Origin: Aurantiacibacter aquimixticola
GTDB lineage: Bacteria; Pseudomonadota; Alphaproteobacteria; Sphingomonadales; Sphingomonadaceae
Direction of reading: 5' to 3'
DNA: 64,000 nt
Assembly: GCF_003605475.1 (NCBI RefSeq)
Contig: NZ_RAHX01000001.1
Location: forward strand, 2,170,001-2,234,000
The position numbers and the translations under genes were made by a program. The notes beneath the pieces are model-generated. The model searched no databases. It was not told the DNA's origin and saw only the letters and a list, made by a program, of their open reading frames with translations. This document shows, one piece after another, positions 1 to 8,520 of the stretch (positions within the stretch are counted from its first letter, which is position 1; each line of letters opens with the position of its first letter).

Positions 1-810
1 CTGGAAGCGGCAGTGTCTGCCGTCGAAGGCGTGGGCGAGGTGCGCGTGGCGCTGATGGCGGACAGGCCGCAGCGCCGCATCGTCGCCGTGGGTTCGGGGA
101 AGGGCGGCGTCGGCAAGTCTACGCTCACCGCCAATCTCGCCGTCGCTCTGGCGCGCGCGGGTCACAAGGTCGGCGTGGTCGATGCCGATATCTATGGCCC
201 CTCGCAGCCGACATTGCTTGGCGGCGCGGATGAAAAGCTGCGCGCGGAAGGCAAGCAGCTCGTGCCCTTCGACAGCCCGCATGGCGTAAAGACCGTTTCG
301 ATGGGCCAGCTCGTGGAACGCGGCAAGGCCATTGCCTGGCGTGGGCCGATGGTAGGGCAGGCCCTCGCGCAGCTGATGGATGCCGATTGGGGCGACACCG
401 AACTGCTGCTAATCGATCTGCCGCCGGGCACCGGCGACGTGCAGCTGACGATGCTGCAGAAGTTCCGGCCGATCGGCGCGGTGATCGTTTCCACCCCGCA
501 GGATCTCGCGCTGATCGACGCCACCCGTGCGATCGACCTGTTCGGACAGGCAGGCGTTCCGGTGCTGGGCGTGGTCGAGAATATGGCGGGCTATGTCTGT
601 CCGCATTGCGGTGAGGAAAGCGATCCGTTCGGCAGCGGCGGCGCGCAAGCGGCGGCCGAGCGTATCGGTATACCCTTCCTAGGCCGGGTGCCGCTGTCGC
701 TGGAAATCCGCGAAGCCAGCGATGCCGGGCAGCCGCCAGCCGCGAGTGACGGTGCGGCAGGCAAGCCCTTTGCTGCTATCGCCGCGCAGCTGGCGGCGGC
801 GCTCGCGTGA
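1..810 (+). CDS. mrp: Mrp/ApbC-family iron-sulfur carrier P-loop ATPase (5' partial)
   Basis: The reading frame is open to the left edge, so the N-terminus (usually a small DUF59/FSCA domain) is missing; a GTG at 13 is internal. The visible part begins with a short variable linker and then the deviant Walker A motif GSGKGGVGKST, followed by a VDADIYGPSQP switch-like segment and LLIDLPPGTGD. A CPHC pair in YVCPHCGEE near the C-terminus is the conserved cysteine pair that bridges an Fe-S cluster at the dimer interface in Mrp/NBP35-type scaffolds. Family knowledge: cytoplasmic Fe-S cluster carrier/assembly ATPase. The stop overlaps the GTG start of the next gene (GTGA), so translation is probably coupled to the molybdenum hydroxylase. 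Confidence 0.93.
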   Translation: MEAAVSAVEGVGEVRVALMADRPQRRIVAVGSGKGGVGKSTLTANLAVALARAGHKVGVVDADIYGPSQPTLLGGADEKLRAEGKQLVPFDSPHGVKTVSMGQLVERGKAIAWRGPMVGQALAQLMDADWGDTELLLIDLPPGTGDVQLTMLQKFRPIGAVIVSTPQDLALIDATRAIDLFGQAGVPVLGVVENMAGYVCPHCGEESDPFGSGGAQAAAERIGIPFLGRVPLSLEIREASDAGQPPAASDGAAGKPFAAIAAQLAAALA

Positions 811-3083
811 ACGTATCGCGTCGCGGGCTGCTGGCCGGTGCCGCAGTCGGTGGCGGGATCGTCATCGCCTGGGCGCTGATGCCGCGCGCCTTCGAAGAAC
901 CGCTCGAGCCTGCACCGGGCGAAATTGCTTTCGACGCCTGGCTCAAGATCGCCAGCGACGGTGTGGTGACGGTCGCCGTCCCGCAGCTCGAGATGGGGCA
1001 GGGGGTTACGACGCTGCTGCCGCAGATTGTGGCGATGGAGCTGGGCGCGGACTGGCGGCAGGTCGCGGTCGAGCCTGCACCGGTCAGCGGAGCCTACGCC
1101 AATATCCCGCTCGCCGCACAGTGGCATAGGCTGTGGCGCCCCCTCATTCCCGCGCTGGCGGATGAGCCGGACGATCTGCTGCTACGCCGCTGGGCGCAGG
1201 ACAATCGCTTCACCGCCACCGCGGGTGGAACCACGCTCGCCGCCTACGAGCAGGCCTGCCGCGAAGCGGGCGCGTCGGCGCGGGCGATGCTTTCCATGGC
1301 GGCGGCCGAGCGCTGGGACGTGCCGTGGGAGCAGTGCCGGGCGGAAAACGGCTTCATCTATCACGATGGCGAGCGGGCGAGCTTCGGTGAGCTGGCGCTG
1401 GAAGCGGCGGCGTTCGATCCGCCCGATCCGCCGCCGCTGCGACCCGATCCGCCTGCCGACACCGTGCCCGCCATCGCGGCGGAGGCTGCCGAGGTGCGGC
1501 TGATCGAGTGGCCCCGGCTCGACCTGCCGAGCAAGGTCGATGGCAGCCATATCTTCGCCGGTGACGTGCGCCTGCCGGACATGGTGTTTGCCGCGATCCG
1601 CCACGGTCCACACGCCAAATCCGAATTGCTCGATTTCGACGCTTCGCTCGCCAGCGGGCAGCGCGGCATCATCCAGCTGGTCCGCTCCAAGCGCTGGCTG
1701 GCGGCGGTGGCGGAAAACTGGTGGGCTGCGGAAGAAGCGCTGCGCAAGATCGCTCCGCGTTTCGCCATAGATCGCCCGGTCGACAGCGCGGCCATCGCCG
1801 ATGCGCTCGACGAAGCGGTGCGGCGCGGCGCGGCGCAAACGATCGAGAGCCGCGGCACGGGCGATGTCGACTACGATCCGAATTTCGCGCTGCGCTACGA
1901 CATTGCGCCTGCCCTCCATGCGACGCTGGAGACGACGACAGCAACCGCGCGCTTTGCCGATGGCACGCTGGAAATGTGGCTGCCGACACAGACGCCCGAA
2001 GCCGCCCGAGTGGCGGCGGCGCGCGCAGTCGGCATCGCGCCTGCCGATGTCGTGCTCTACCCAGTCGGCGCGGGCGGCAGTTTCGACAGGAGGCTGGACA
2101 ATCAGGTGGCGATCGAGGCGGCGGTGATCGCGCAGGAAGTCGGTCGTCCGGTGCAGCTCATGTGGTCCCGCTGGCAGGAGCATGTGGCCAGCTATCCGCG
2201 CGCGCCCGTCGCCGCGCTCGTCGGCGCGGAGCTCAACCAGGAAGGTGCCATCGCCGCCATGCGCGCGCGCATCGCCTGCCCGCCCACCATGCGCGAATTC
2301 GGGCTGCGCCTGTTCGAGAACATGGCCGACTGGGCGACGGTGGGGGAAGTCGGCAATGAGGCCGATCCCTTCGCGGTCGAGGGCTTCGCACAGAGTTACG
2401 CCATACCCGACATGGCGGTGCAGCACGTGCCGGTTCCGCTGGCTCTGCCCACGGCCCGTATGCGCGGCGGGGCGCATGGCTACACTTGCTTCATCCGCGA
2501 AAGCTTCGTCGACGAGGTCGCGCTGCGCAATGGGCGCGAGCCTCTGTCCTATCGTATCGCGATGCTCGGCCAGGATGCACCGATGGTGGATTTGCTGCAG
2601 CGCGCCGGACGGTTGGCGGGCTGGGATGGCGGAGCGCAGGGCAGCGGGCAGGGCCTCGCCTGTCACCGCATGGACGCGCTCGGCGCGACCGGGCGGATCG
2701 CCTGCGTGGCCGAAGCAAGCGCGGGGGAGGGCGGCGTGCGTGTGCGGCGGCTGTTCGCGGCGGTCGATATCGGCCGCGTCGTCAATCGCGACATCGCCCT
2801 GCAGCAGATCGAAGGCGGCATGATCTTCGCGCTCGGCCAGGCGCTGGGCGGGGCGACTGGCTATATGGAAGGCCTGCCCACCGTGCAGCGGCTCGGCGCG
2901 CTTACTCTGCCGACCCTGGCGGATGCGCCGGAGATCGTGATCGAACTGGTCGAGAGCACGAACGAGCCCTTCGATCCGGGCGAGATCGGGGTGCCTGCGG
3001 TCGCGCCCGCCATCGCCAATGCGTTTTTCAGTGCAACGGGCCGTCGCCTTCGTCGCCTGCCGCTGCTATCGGCGCCTGCGTGA
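807..3083 (+). CDS. Tat-exported xanthine dehydrogenase-family molybdopterin-binding subunit (IorB/aldehyde-oxidase large subunit-like)
   Basis: 758 residues starting at a GTG that overlaps the mrp stop. The N-terminus has a twin-arginine signal (SRRGLLAGAAVGGG) and a hydrophobic stretch, so export is likely. The body matches the two-part molybdopterin-binding aldehyde oxidase/xanthine dehydrogenase fold: VAVPQLEMGQGVTTLLPQ near residue 55, GAGGSFDRRLDNQ near 420, and a C-terminal GEIGVPAVAPAIANAFFSATG block carrying the glutamate expected for catalysis. It resembles isoquinoline 1-oxidoreductase beta-type proteins. The [2Fe-2S] small subunit that normally accompanies this family is not next to it. 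Its substrate cannot be read from the sequence. It sits between mrp and hemH with stop-start overlaps on both sides. Confidence 0.85.
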   Translation: MNVSRRGLLAGAAVGGGIVIAWALMPRAFEEPLEPAPGEIAFDAWLKIASDGVVTVAVPQLEMGQGVTTLLPQIVAMELGADWRQVAVEPAPVSGAYANIPLAAQWHRLWRPLIPALADEPDDLLLRRWAQDNRFTATAGGTTLAAYEQACREAGASARAMLSMAAAERWDVPWEQCRAENGFIYHDGERASFGELALEAAAFDPPDPPPLRPDPPADTVPAIAAEAAEVRLIEWPRLDLPSKVDGSHIFAGDVRLPDMVFAAIRHGPHAKSELLDFDASLASGQRGIIQLVRSKRWLAAVAENWWAAEEALRKIAPRFAIDRPVDSAAIADALDEAVRRGAAQTIESRGTGDVDYDPNFALRYDIAPALHATLETTTATARFADGTLEMWLPTQTPEAARVAAARAVGIAPADVVLYPVGAGGSFDRRLDNQVAIEAAVIAQEVGRPVQLMWSRWQEHVASYPRAPVAALVGAELNQEGAIAAMRARIACPPTMREFGLRLFENMADWATVGEVGNEADPFAVEGFAQSYAIPDMAVQHVPVPLALPTARMRGGAHGYTCFIRESFVDEVALRNGREPLSYRIAMLGQDAPMVDLLQRAGRLAGWDGGAQGSGQGLACHRMDALGATGRIACVAEASAGEGGVRVRRLFAAVDIGRVVNRDIALQQIEGGMIFALGQALGGATGYMEGLPTVQRLGALTLPTLADAPEIVIELVESTNEPFDPGEIGVPAVAPAIANAFFSATGRRLRRLPLLSAPA

Positions 3084-4102
3084 CCTGGCAGAAACAACAG
3101 CTTCCGTCCGACCATCCGCCCGTGAAGAGCGGGCGCGTCGGCGTCCTCCTCGTCAATCTCGGCACGCCCGATGCGCCCGAGACCGGCCCGGTGCGACGTT
3201 ATCTGAAGGAATTCCTGTCGGACAAGCGCGTGGTCGAAATTCCGGCCATCGCCTGGCAGCCAATCCTGCGTGGGATCATTCTCAACACGCGGCCCAAGAA
3301 AAGCGCCGCCGCCTATCGCGAAGTGTGGACCGAAGACGGCTCCCCGCTCGCCGCGATCACCAAGGCGCAGGCGGAGGGATTGCAGGCGCGGCTGGGGGAC
3401 GCGGCGCATGTCGACTGGGCGATGCGGTACGGCACGCCCGCAATCCCCGATCGGCTGGAAGCGATGATGGACGCAGGCTGCGACCGTATTCTGCTCGCGC
3501 CGCTCTATCCGCAATATAGCGGCGCGACCTCCGCCACCGTGGTCGATAAGGCGAATGACTGGCTACGTGACCGGCGCTGGCAGCCCGCCATGCGGACGCT
3601 GCCGCCCTATCACGACGATCCCGCCTATATAGAAACGCTCGCCGCCGATCTTTCGGCGCAGCTCGACGCGCTGGCTTTCGAGCCGGAGGTGCTGCTGCTG
3701 AGCTTTCACGGCATGCCGCAGCGCACGCTGGAGCTGGGCGATCCCTATCACTGCCATTGCAGCAAGACCGCGCGGCTGGTGGGCGAAAAATTGCAGCGCC
3801 CCGGCATGCGTCTGGTGACCACGTTCCAGAGCCGCTTCGGCCCCGCCAAATGGCTCGAACCCGCGACCGACGACACGCTGGAAGCCGAGGCAAAAGCGGG
3901 CACGAAGCGCCTTGCCGTCGCTGCGCCGGGCTTCTCGGCAGATTGCCTCGAAACGCTGGAAGAGCTCGTGATCCAGGGCCGCGAGCAGTTTACCGAAGCG
4001 GGTGGTGAGCAATTCGCCGTGCTAGAATGCCTCAACGCCCGCGAGCCGGGAATGGCGATGCTGGAAGAGATGGTGCGGCGTGAATTGAGGGGGTGGGTTT
4101 GA
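3080..4102 (+). CDS. hemH: Ferrochelatase
   Basis: 340 residues from a GTG at 3080 that overlaps the previous stop (GTGA); a longer upstream open frame is only the shadow of the preceding gene. The protein opens with GVLLVNLGTPDAPE and carries the family signature LLSFHGMPQRTLELGDPYHCHC, in which the histidine near residue 209 is the conserved metal/porphyrin-site residue, and later FSADCLETLEEL with the conserved acidic residue. Ferrochelatase inserts Fe2+ into protoporphyrin IX, the last step of protohaem synthesis. Length is normal for the family. Co-transcription with mrp and a molybdenum enzyme is implied by the overlapping starts. Confidence 0.95.
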   Translation: MTWQKQQLPSDHPPVKSGRVGVLLVNLGTPDAPETGPVRRYLKEFLSDKRVVEIPAIAWQPILRGIILNTRPKKSAAAYREVWTEDGSPLAAITKAQAEGLQARLGDAAHVDWAMRYGTPAIPDRLEAMMDAGCDRILLAPLYPQYSGATSATVVDKANDWLRDRRWQPAMRTLPPYHDDPAYIETLAADLSAQLDALAFEPEVLLLSFHGMPQRTLELGDPYHCHCSKTARLVGEKLQRPGMRLVTTFQSRFGPAKWLEPATDDTLEAEAKAGTKRLAVAAPGFSADCLETLEELVIQGREQFTEAGGEQFAVLECLNAREPGMAMLEEMVRRELRGWV

Positions 4103-4443
4103 GCCGTAGCCGCATTACCCTCAACCTCATACTTGCGCATGTTATCGGTATCATTGGCATGGCGGCGATTATGGGAGTTATCGAAGGGAGACTGGAAAGT
4201 GTCGCCTTTTACGTCGCGTTTGCAGGACTGTTCTCAATACCGTTCGTCGCGATTGCCTTGGCGTTTGCCTTTCTTATGCACGTCGATGTCGAGCGGCATC
4301 CTGTTGCCTTTTGCGTCATCGGCTCGATTGCAATGCTGGCTGTCGGAGCGACATTGCTGAAGCCAGTTTTCGAGGCCGTAATGCTGACAGTCTGCTTCGG
4401 AAGTGTTGCCTTCGTGGCGCTGTTGAAACCCGTCAAAGTGTGA
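4093..4443 (+). CDS. Small integral membrane protein, unknown function
   Basis: 116 residues from GTG 4093, or 114 from TTG 4099, overlapping the end of hemH. The protein is almost entirely hydrophobic and fits about four membrane helices (roughly residues 10-30, 36-58, 68-88 and 90-112) joined by short charged loops. I do not recognise a family. The base composition is noticeably less GC-rich than its neighbours, with many non-G/C third positions, which may reflect recent acquisition or weak selection. Translational overlap with hemH suggests co-expression. Confidence 0.55.
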   Translation: MGLSRSRITLNLILAHVIGIIGMAAIMGVIEGRLESVAFYVAFAGLFSIPFVAIALAFAFLMHVDVERHPVAFCVIGSIAMLAVGATLLKPVFEAVMLTVCFGSVAFVALLKPVKV

Positions 4444-4463
4444 GGCCTTCGGTTTCCGAGCCG

Positions 4464-4622
4464 TCAAAAATCGATGGCGATGCCCTTGTGCACCCAGTCA
4501 CCGTAGCGGGTGGGGCTTAGCACTTCGTCGACTTCGCCCTTCGCCGGTTCGGGCGGCGGGTCGTTGCTCCAATGGGCGGGCTTTTCGAAGCCCTCTGGTC
4601 GTTTGGTCGCACGCTTTGTCAT
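4464..4622 (-). CDS. DUF1674 protein, SdhAF4-like succinate dehydrogenase assembly factor
   Basis: 52 residues from the ATG at 4622. The C-terminal half reads VLSPTRYGDWVHKGIAIDF, which matches the DUF1674/SdhAF4 C-terminal signature (P-T-R-[YF]-G-D-W-x-x-K-G-x-x-x-D-F). SdhAF4 proteins bind the flavinylated SdhA subunit and protect it during complex II assembly in mitochondria; bacterial homologues are assumed to do the same. The gene is divergent from rsmB with only about 54 bp between starts, a common arrangement in alphaproteobacteria. No sdh genes are in the window. Confidence 0.82.
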   Translation of the reverse strand: MTKRATKRPEGFEKPAHWSNDPPPEPAKGEVDEVLSPTRYGDWVHKGIAIDF

Positions 4623-4676
4623 GGCATGAAGATGGGCGCACTGGCGCAGCTTCGCAACTGGTCCTAAGGCCCGCCC

Positions 4677-5891
4677 ATGGCCGACATACCCGGAATGCCC
4701 GCGCGCCGTGCTGCGCTCAAGATGCTCGATGCGGTGCTGCGCCGGGGCGAGACGCTGGAGCAGGCGGGCGGCGCGGCCAATGGCTTGCCGCATCCGGCTG
4801 ACCGGGCGCTGGCCCGCGCGCTGGCGAGCGAAGTGCTGCGCTGGCTGGTCGATCTCGACGCGCTGGTGGACAGCGCCACCAAGACCAATCTCCCTGCGGA
4901 TGCCAAGGCGCGCATGGTGCTGCGGCTGATGCTGGCGGGCTGGCTGCGACTGGACACGCCGCCCCATGCGGTGGTGGCGACCGCGCTGCCGCTGCTCACC
5001 GGTGGACCGAAGCGGCTGGCGCATGGCGTCTTCGCCGCGCTCACCCGGCAGGATGTGAAACTTCCCGACGCGCCGACCTTGCCGGATGCGGTTGCGGCGC
5101 GCTGGGACGAGCGGGCTGGGCCGATCGCGGCGGCACTGGCCGAGCCGCCGCCGCTCGACCTGACATTGCGCACCGAAGATGCCACCGCACCGGACGGCAC
5201 CAGCCTTGCGCCGAGACATATCCGCCTGCCGCGCGGCGCGACGGTGGAGACGCTGCCCGGTTTCGAGGACGGCGCGTGGTGGGTGCAGGATATTGCGGCA
5301 TCGATCCCCGCGCGGCTGCTGGGGGAAGGAAAGGGACGGCGCGTGCTGGACCTGTGCGCCGCGCCGGGCGGCAAGACGCTGCAACTGGCGAGCCAGGGCT
5401 GGCAGGTGACGTCGCTCGACAATTCCTCTCGCCGGCTAACGCGGCTGGAGCAGAACCTCGCGCGCACCGGTTTCGCGGCAGAGATCGTGGAAGCCGACGC
5501 AATGGGCTGGCATCCCGACGAATTGTACGACGCCATCCTGCTGGACGCGCCCTGCACCGCGACCGGCACCTGCCGCCGCAATCCCGATGTGCTCCACCGC
5601 ATCGGGGAGCGCCAGATCGAAGCGATGGCGGACTTGCAGAGACAGCTTCTGGCCCGCGCCGCCAACTGGCTGAAGCCCGGTGGTACCCTTGTTTACGTAG
5701 TCTGTTCGCTGGAGCGAGAAGAGGGCGAAAACGTGGCCGAAGCCTGCGACCTCAAGCCTGCTCCAGCAATGAAGGAAGAGTTACCAGATGGCCTCGAACC
5801 CACGCCCGAGGGGTGGGTCCGCACCGATCCCGGCATGCTGGCCGAGGCGGGCGGAATGGACGGGTTTTTCGTCGCGCGGTGGACGGCATAG
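4677..5891 (+). CDS. rsmB: RsmB-type 16S rRNA (cytosine-C5) methyltransferase
   Basis: 404 residues. The N-terminal ~130 residues form a NusB-like RNA-binding region (ARRAALKMLDAVLRRGE, LASEVLRWLVDLDALVD). The C-terminal part is a Rossmann SAM methyltransferase with VLDLCAAPGGKTLQLAS as the SAM-binding motif I and LLDAPCTATGTCRRNPDV containing the catalytic Pro-Cys pair of RNA m5C methyltransferases. The product would methylate C967-equivalent in 16S rRNA. Slightly shorter than E. coli RsmB. The ATG is 54 bp from the divergent DUF1674 start. Confidence 0.92.
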   Translation: MADIPGMPARRAALKMLDAVLRRGETLEQAGGAANGLPHPADRALARALASEVLRWLVDLDALVDSATKTNLPADAKARMVLRLMLAGWLRLDTPPHAVVATALPLLTGGPKRLAHGVFAALTRQDVKLPDAPTLPDAVAARWDERAGPIAAALAEPPPLDLTLRTEDATAPDGTSLAPRHIRLPRGATVETLPGFEDGAWWVQDIAASIPARLLGEGKGRRVLDLCAAPGGKTLQLASQGWQVTSLDNSSRRLTRLEQNLARTGFAAEIVEADAMGWHPDELYDAILLDAPCTATGTCRRNPDVLHRIGERQIEAMADLQRQLLARAANWLKPGGTLVYVVCSLEREEGENVAEACDLKPAPAMKEELPDGLEPTPEGWVRTDPGMLAEAGGMDGFFVARWTA

Positions 5892-5964
5892 GCTGGGCCG
5901 GCGACGCAAATTCGCGCTTTCCTACAGCGTTCGGGTCGTGCTGCTTTCCGGCGCATGGCCGACC

Positions 5965-6187
5965 GGACACATCTCCACGAAAAGGTATCAATTCGCCGCG
6001 CGAAGAGTGACACTTCGGTGCCGCGCAAGGTGACAATCCGGTGCCGGAAAAGTCACGGATCGCGAAGCAAGGGTCACACTTCTCGCGGCAACGGACACAC
6101 TTTGCGGCGCAAGGTCACAGTTTTTGCCGCAAATGGTCACAGATCGCGGTTTTTGCTCCTGGACACTGTGCCACTTGTCACACCCCT
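5965..6187 (+). repeat. Array of about nine degenerate ~21-bp direct repeats in the rsmB-msrA intergenic region
   Basis: Between the rsmB stop and msrA there is no credible gene. Instead a motif close to GGTCACA or GGTGACA, followed by a G/C-rich GCGGCGCAA-like tail, recurs at 5965, 5984, 6006, 6029, 6051, 6072, 6093, 6113, 6135 and 6161. Spacings are 19, 22, 23, 22, 21, 21, 20, 22 and 26 bp. Units are degenerate, but the period is close to two helical turns throughout. The GTCACA core resembles a TGTGA/TCACA half-site, but no paired half-sites are seen. Function unknown. See findings. Confidence 0.6.
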
Positions 6188-6201
6188 ATGCGAGCTGCTC
6201 G

Positions 6202-6302
6202 CTCGGCGGTACGCCGAGGGCAAGGGCAAATGCCCGCCCGCAGACGCCCCTGAGCGTAGCGAAGGGAACAGCGTTGAGGACGCTCGCGCGGAGACGCGAG
6301 CG
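6202..6302. terminator. Cluster of short GC hairpins between rsmB and msrA
   Basis: Three small perfect inverted repeats follow the 21-bp array: CTCGGCG/CGCCGAG (6202-6208 with 6212-6218), GGGCA/TGCCC (6224-6228 with 6231-6235) and CGCTCGCG/CGCGAGCG (6281-6288 with 6295-6302). The last lies 8 bp beyond the msrA stop on its transcribed strand. None is followed by a T-tract, so intrinsic termination is uncertain. They may instead be RNA-stabilising or REP-like hairpins. Confidence 0.35.
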
Positions 6303-6309
6303 ACAGAGG

Positions 6310-6837
6310 TTACGCCTTCACCTTGTCGGCGAAGCTCTTGCGCAGCTTCATCAGCTTGGGCGGGATCACCGCCATGCAATAGGGGTTCCGCTGGCCTTCG
6401 CCTTCCCAGTACTCCTGGTGGTAGTCCTCGGCCGGATACCACTCGCCGCTCTCGATCGTGGTCACCGCTTCGCCGTCATGGCCCTCGTTCCAGCGGGCGA
6501 TGGCGGCTTCGGCCTCCTCGCGCTGTTCGTCGGAAAGCGGGAAGATGGCGCTGCGATACTGGGTGCCGACATCGCCGCCCTGCCGGTTTAGCTGGGTCGG
6601 GTCATGCGTGCCCAGGAACATGTCGTAGATCTCGGGAAGCGTCACGGTGTCGGGGTCGAATGTCACCTTCACGCCTTCGGCATGGCCGGTCGTGCCGGTG
6701 CACACCGCCTTGTATGTCGGGTGCGGCACGTCGCCGCCGATATAGCCGCTCTCCACGCTCTCGACGCCGATCACGTCCTTGAACACCGCCTCGGTGCACC
6801 AGAAGCACCCGCCCGCAACGATAACCGTCTCGCTCAT
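6310..6837 (-). CDS. msrA: Peptide-methionine (S)-S-oxide reductase MsrA
   Basis: 175 residues from the ATG at 6837, preceded by a strong GAAGGAG ribosome-binding site. The catalytic motif GGCFWCTEAVF is near the N-terminus, followed by GYIGGDVPHPTYKAVCTGTTGHAEGV and the YRSAIF block, and a late NPYC that could supply a resolving cysteine. MsrA reduces the S-epimer of methionine sulfoxide in proteins with thioredoxin, and here acts as a stand-alone cytoplasmic enzyme with no export signal and no fused MsrB. Convergent with rsmB and divergent from the methyltransferase gene at 6940. Confidence 0.95.
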   Translation of the reverse strand: MSETVIVAGGCFWCTEAVFKDVIGVESVESGYIGGDVPHPTYKAVCTGTTGHAEGVKVTFDPDTVTLPEIYDMFLGTHDPTQLNRQGGDVGTQYRSAIFPLSDEQREEAEAAIARWNEGHDGEAVTTIESGEWYPAEDYHQEYWEGEGQRNPYCMAVIPPKLMKLRKSFADKVKA

Positions 6838-6939
6838 CAACTCGTCTCCTTCGCCTGCCAGATGGGGGCTATGGCGGCGCTTGTCATCCCGGCAATGGTC
6901 TGTAGGAGCTATGCGCAGACACCATCCCGGAGATTGCAC

Positions 6940-7746
6940 ATGCGTTTCGCCCCCATCCTTGCCGCCGCCGCCATCGCGCTGGCCGCGCCTGCCGCTGCTC
7001 ACAGCCACGAGGAGCATCCCGATCTCGCCGAAGTGCTGGCGATGGATCACCGCGACGAGGACCGCGCGCGCGACCAGTATCGCCATCCTGCCGAAACGCT
7101 TGCCTTCTTCCAGGTCGAACCGGAGATGGCCGTGGCGGAATACGGCCCCGGCGGCGGCTGGTACACGCGCGTGCTGGCTCCGTGGATCTCGCCGCATGGC
7201 AAGTATATCGCCTTCCAGCGCCCGAGCGACCCGCGCGAGGACGGCACGACCTGGCCGCAGCGCTTCATCTCTGCTGTGGTCGAAGCGGGCCTGGCCGATG
7301 ACGGCTACGTCACCGCGATCGAGAGCGACGCGATCCCCGAGGATGTGGCCGGCACGGTGGACCGCGTGCTGATCTTCCGCTCGATCCACGGCCTGCTGAA
7401 TGGCAACCTTGCGGATAGCGAGCTACGCGCCATCCGAACCCTGCTGGCCGACGATGGCATGGTCGGCGTCGTCCAGCACCGCGCGCCCGAAACCGCCAGC
7501 TATGAAGACAGCAATGGCTCGCGCGGCTACCTGCGCCAGTCCGACGTCATCCGTCTGTTCGAACTCAACGGCTTCGAGCTGGCCGCGGCGAGCGAGATCA
7601 ATGCCAATCCGAACGACACGGCGGACTATGAAGGCGGTGTCTGGACCCTGCCCCCCGTGCTGCGCCTGGGCGATGAAGATCGCGAGCGGTACATGGCCAT
7701 CGGCGAAAGCGACCGCATGACGCTGCTCTTCAGGAAGCGCGACTGA
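6940..7746 (+). CDS. Exported class I SAM-dependent methyltransferase-like protein
   Basis: 268 residues from ATG 6940. The first ~20 residues are a typical Sec signal peptide (MRFAPILAAAAIALAAPAAA), after which the sequence contains a recognisable but divergent SAM-binding core (VAEYGPGGGWYTRVLAPWI). The family is the predicted periplasmic methyltransferase group COG4798. LLADDGMVGVVQHRA and SDVIRLFELNGFELAAASEI match later Rossmann strands. The substrate is unknown, and a periplasmic location makes a SAM-dependent reaction puzzling. Followed after 2 bp by the SIMPL lipoprotein gene, so probably co-transcribed. Confidence 0.75.
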   Translation: MRFAPILAAAAIALAAPAAAHSHEEHPDLAEVLAMDHRDEDRARDQYRHPAETLAFFQVEPEMAVAEYGPGGGWYTRVLAPWISPHGKYIAFQRPSDPREDGTTWPQRFISAVVEAGLADDGYVTAIESDAIPEDVAGTVDRVLIFRSIHGLLNGNLADSELRAIRTLLADDGMVGVVQHRAPETASYEDSNGSRGYLRQSDVIRLFELNGFELAAASEINANPNDTADYEGGVWTLPPVLRLGDEDRERYMAIGESDRMTLLFRKRD

Positions 7747-7748
7747 CG

Positions 7749-8516
7749 ATGCGCGCGGCATTGCTGCTGACCCTGCCGCTTGCGCTGAGCGCTTGTGGCG
7801 ACACCGTCTACGATCCGCGCGGGGTCGAGAAGGCGGAAACGCTGCTCTCGGTCAGCGCCACAGGGGAAGCCGACATGAGGCCCGACGAGGCGCGCTTCAC
7901 CGCGGGCGTGCAGAACTGGGCGGGCAATGCCGAAGCGGCATCCCAGGAAACGCGCGAGGATATCGCCGAGATCGTCGCCGCCCTTACAGAACTGGGCGTG
8001 GCGGAGGAGGACATCCAGACCAGCACGGTCAGCGTCCAGCGCATCGACTATGGCGACAGGCGCGGCCAGTTTCAGGCGTCGAACACGCTGAGCGTGCGGG
8101 TGCGCGATGTCGATCAGGCGGGTGCCGCCGTGGCCGCCGCCACGGGTGTCGGCGCCAACATCGTGAGCGGGCCAGACCTGCGTCTCTCCGATCCCGAAGC
8201 CGCTGCCAACACCGCCTATGCGGACGCCTACGCCAATGCGCGAGCTCGGGCGGAAGCCTATGCGGAGGCCGCGGACATGGAGATATCGCGCGTCCTCTAC
8301 ATTCGCGATGCAGGCGGCTCTCAAGGCAATCGCTACTTCCAGGGCGCGCAGCAAATCAGCGAGGTCGCCGTGCAATCTGCTTCGCCACCTCCCCCCGTCG
8401 CTCCGCCGCCGCTGGCGCGCACGGCAATGCCCGAGGAAGGCGGGGCGACGATCATGCCGGGCCAGACAACCAGCAGCGTGACCGTGCAGGTCGATTTCGC
8501 GCTGGTGGAGCGCTGA
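7749..8516 (+). CDS. SIMPL-domain (DUF541) lipoprotein
   Basis: 255 residues. A lipoprotein signal ends in LALSAC with the lipidated cysteine near residue 17. The remainder follows the SIMPL/DUF541 pattern: an early LSVSATGEADMRPDEARF strand, then EDIQTSTVSVQRIDY, NTLSVRVRDVDQAG and ANARARAEAYAEAADM. The family includes E. coli YggE and Brucella BP26, envelope proteins with poorly defined roles linked to oxidative stress. The proline-rich segment SPPPPVAPPPLA near residue 213 is a likely linker. Sits in a run with the methyltransferase, the carbamoylputrescine amidase and folK genes. Confidence 0.8.
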   Translation: MRAALLLTLPLALSACGDTVYDPRGVEKAETLLSVSATGEADMRPDEARFTAGVQNWAGNAEAASQETREDIAEIVAALTELGVAEEDIQTSTVSVQRIDYGDRRGQFQASNTLSVRVRDVDQAGAAVAAATGVGANIVSGPDLRLSDPEAAANTAYADAYANARARAEAYAEAADMEISRVLYIRDAGGSQGNRYFQGAQQISEVAVQSASPPPPVAPPPLARTAMPEEGGATIMPGQTTSSVTVQVDFALVER

Positions 8517-8520
8517 GGCG

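Noticed and set aside
2486..3079. Upstream extension of the hemH reading frame
   Set aside because: It is an open shadow frame of the molybdenum hydroxylase; ferrochelatase homology starts after GTG 3080.
5965..6187. CRISPR-like appearance of the repeat array
   Set aside because: Units are degenerate, only about 21 bp apart and without unique spacers; no cas genes are present.
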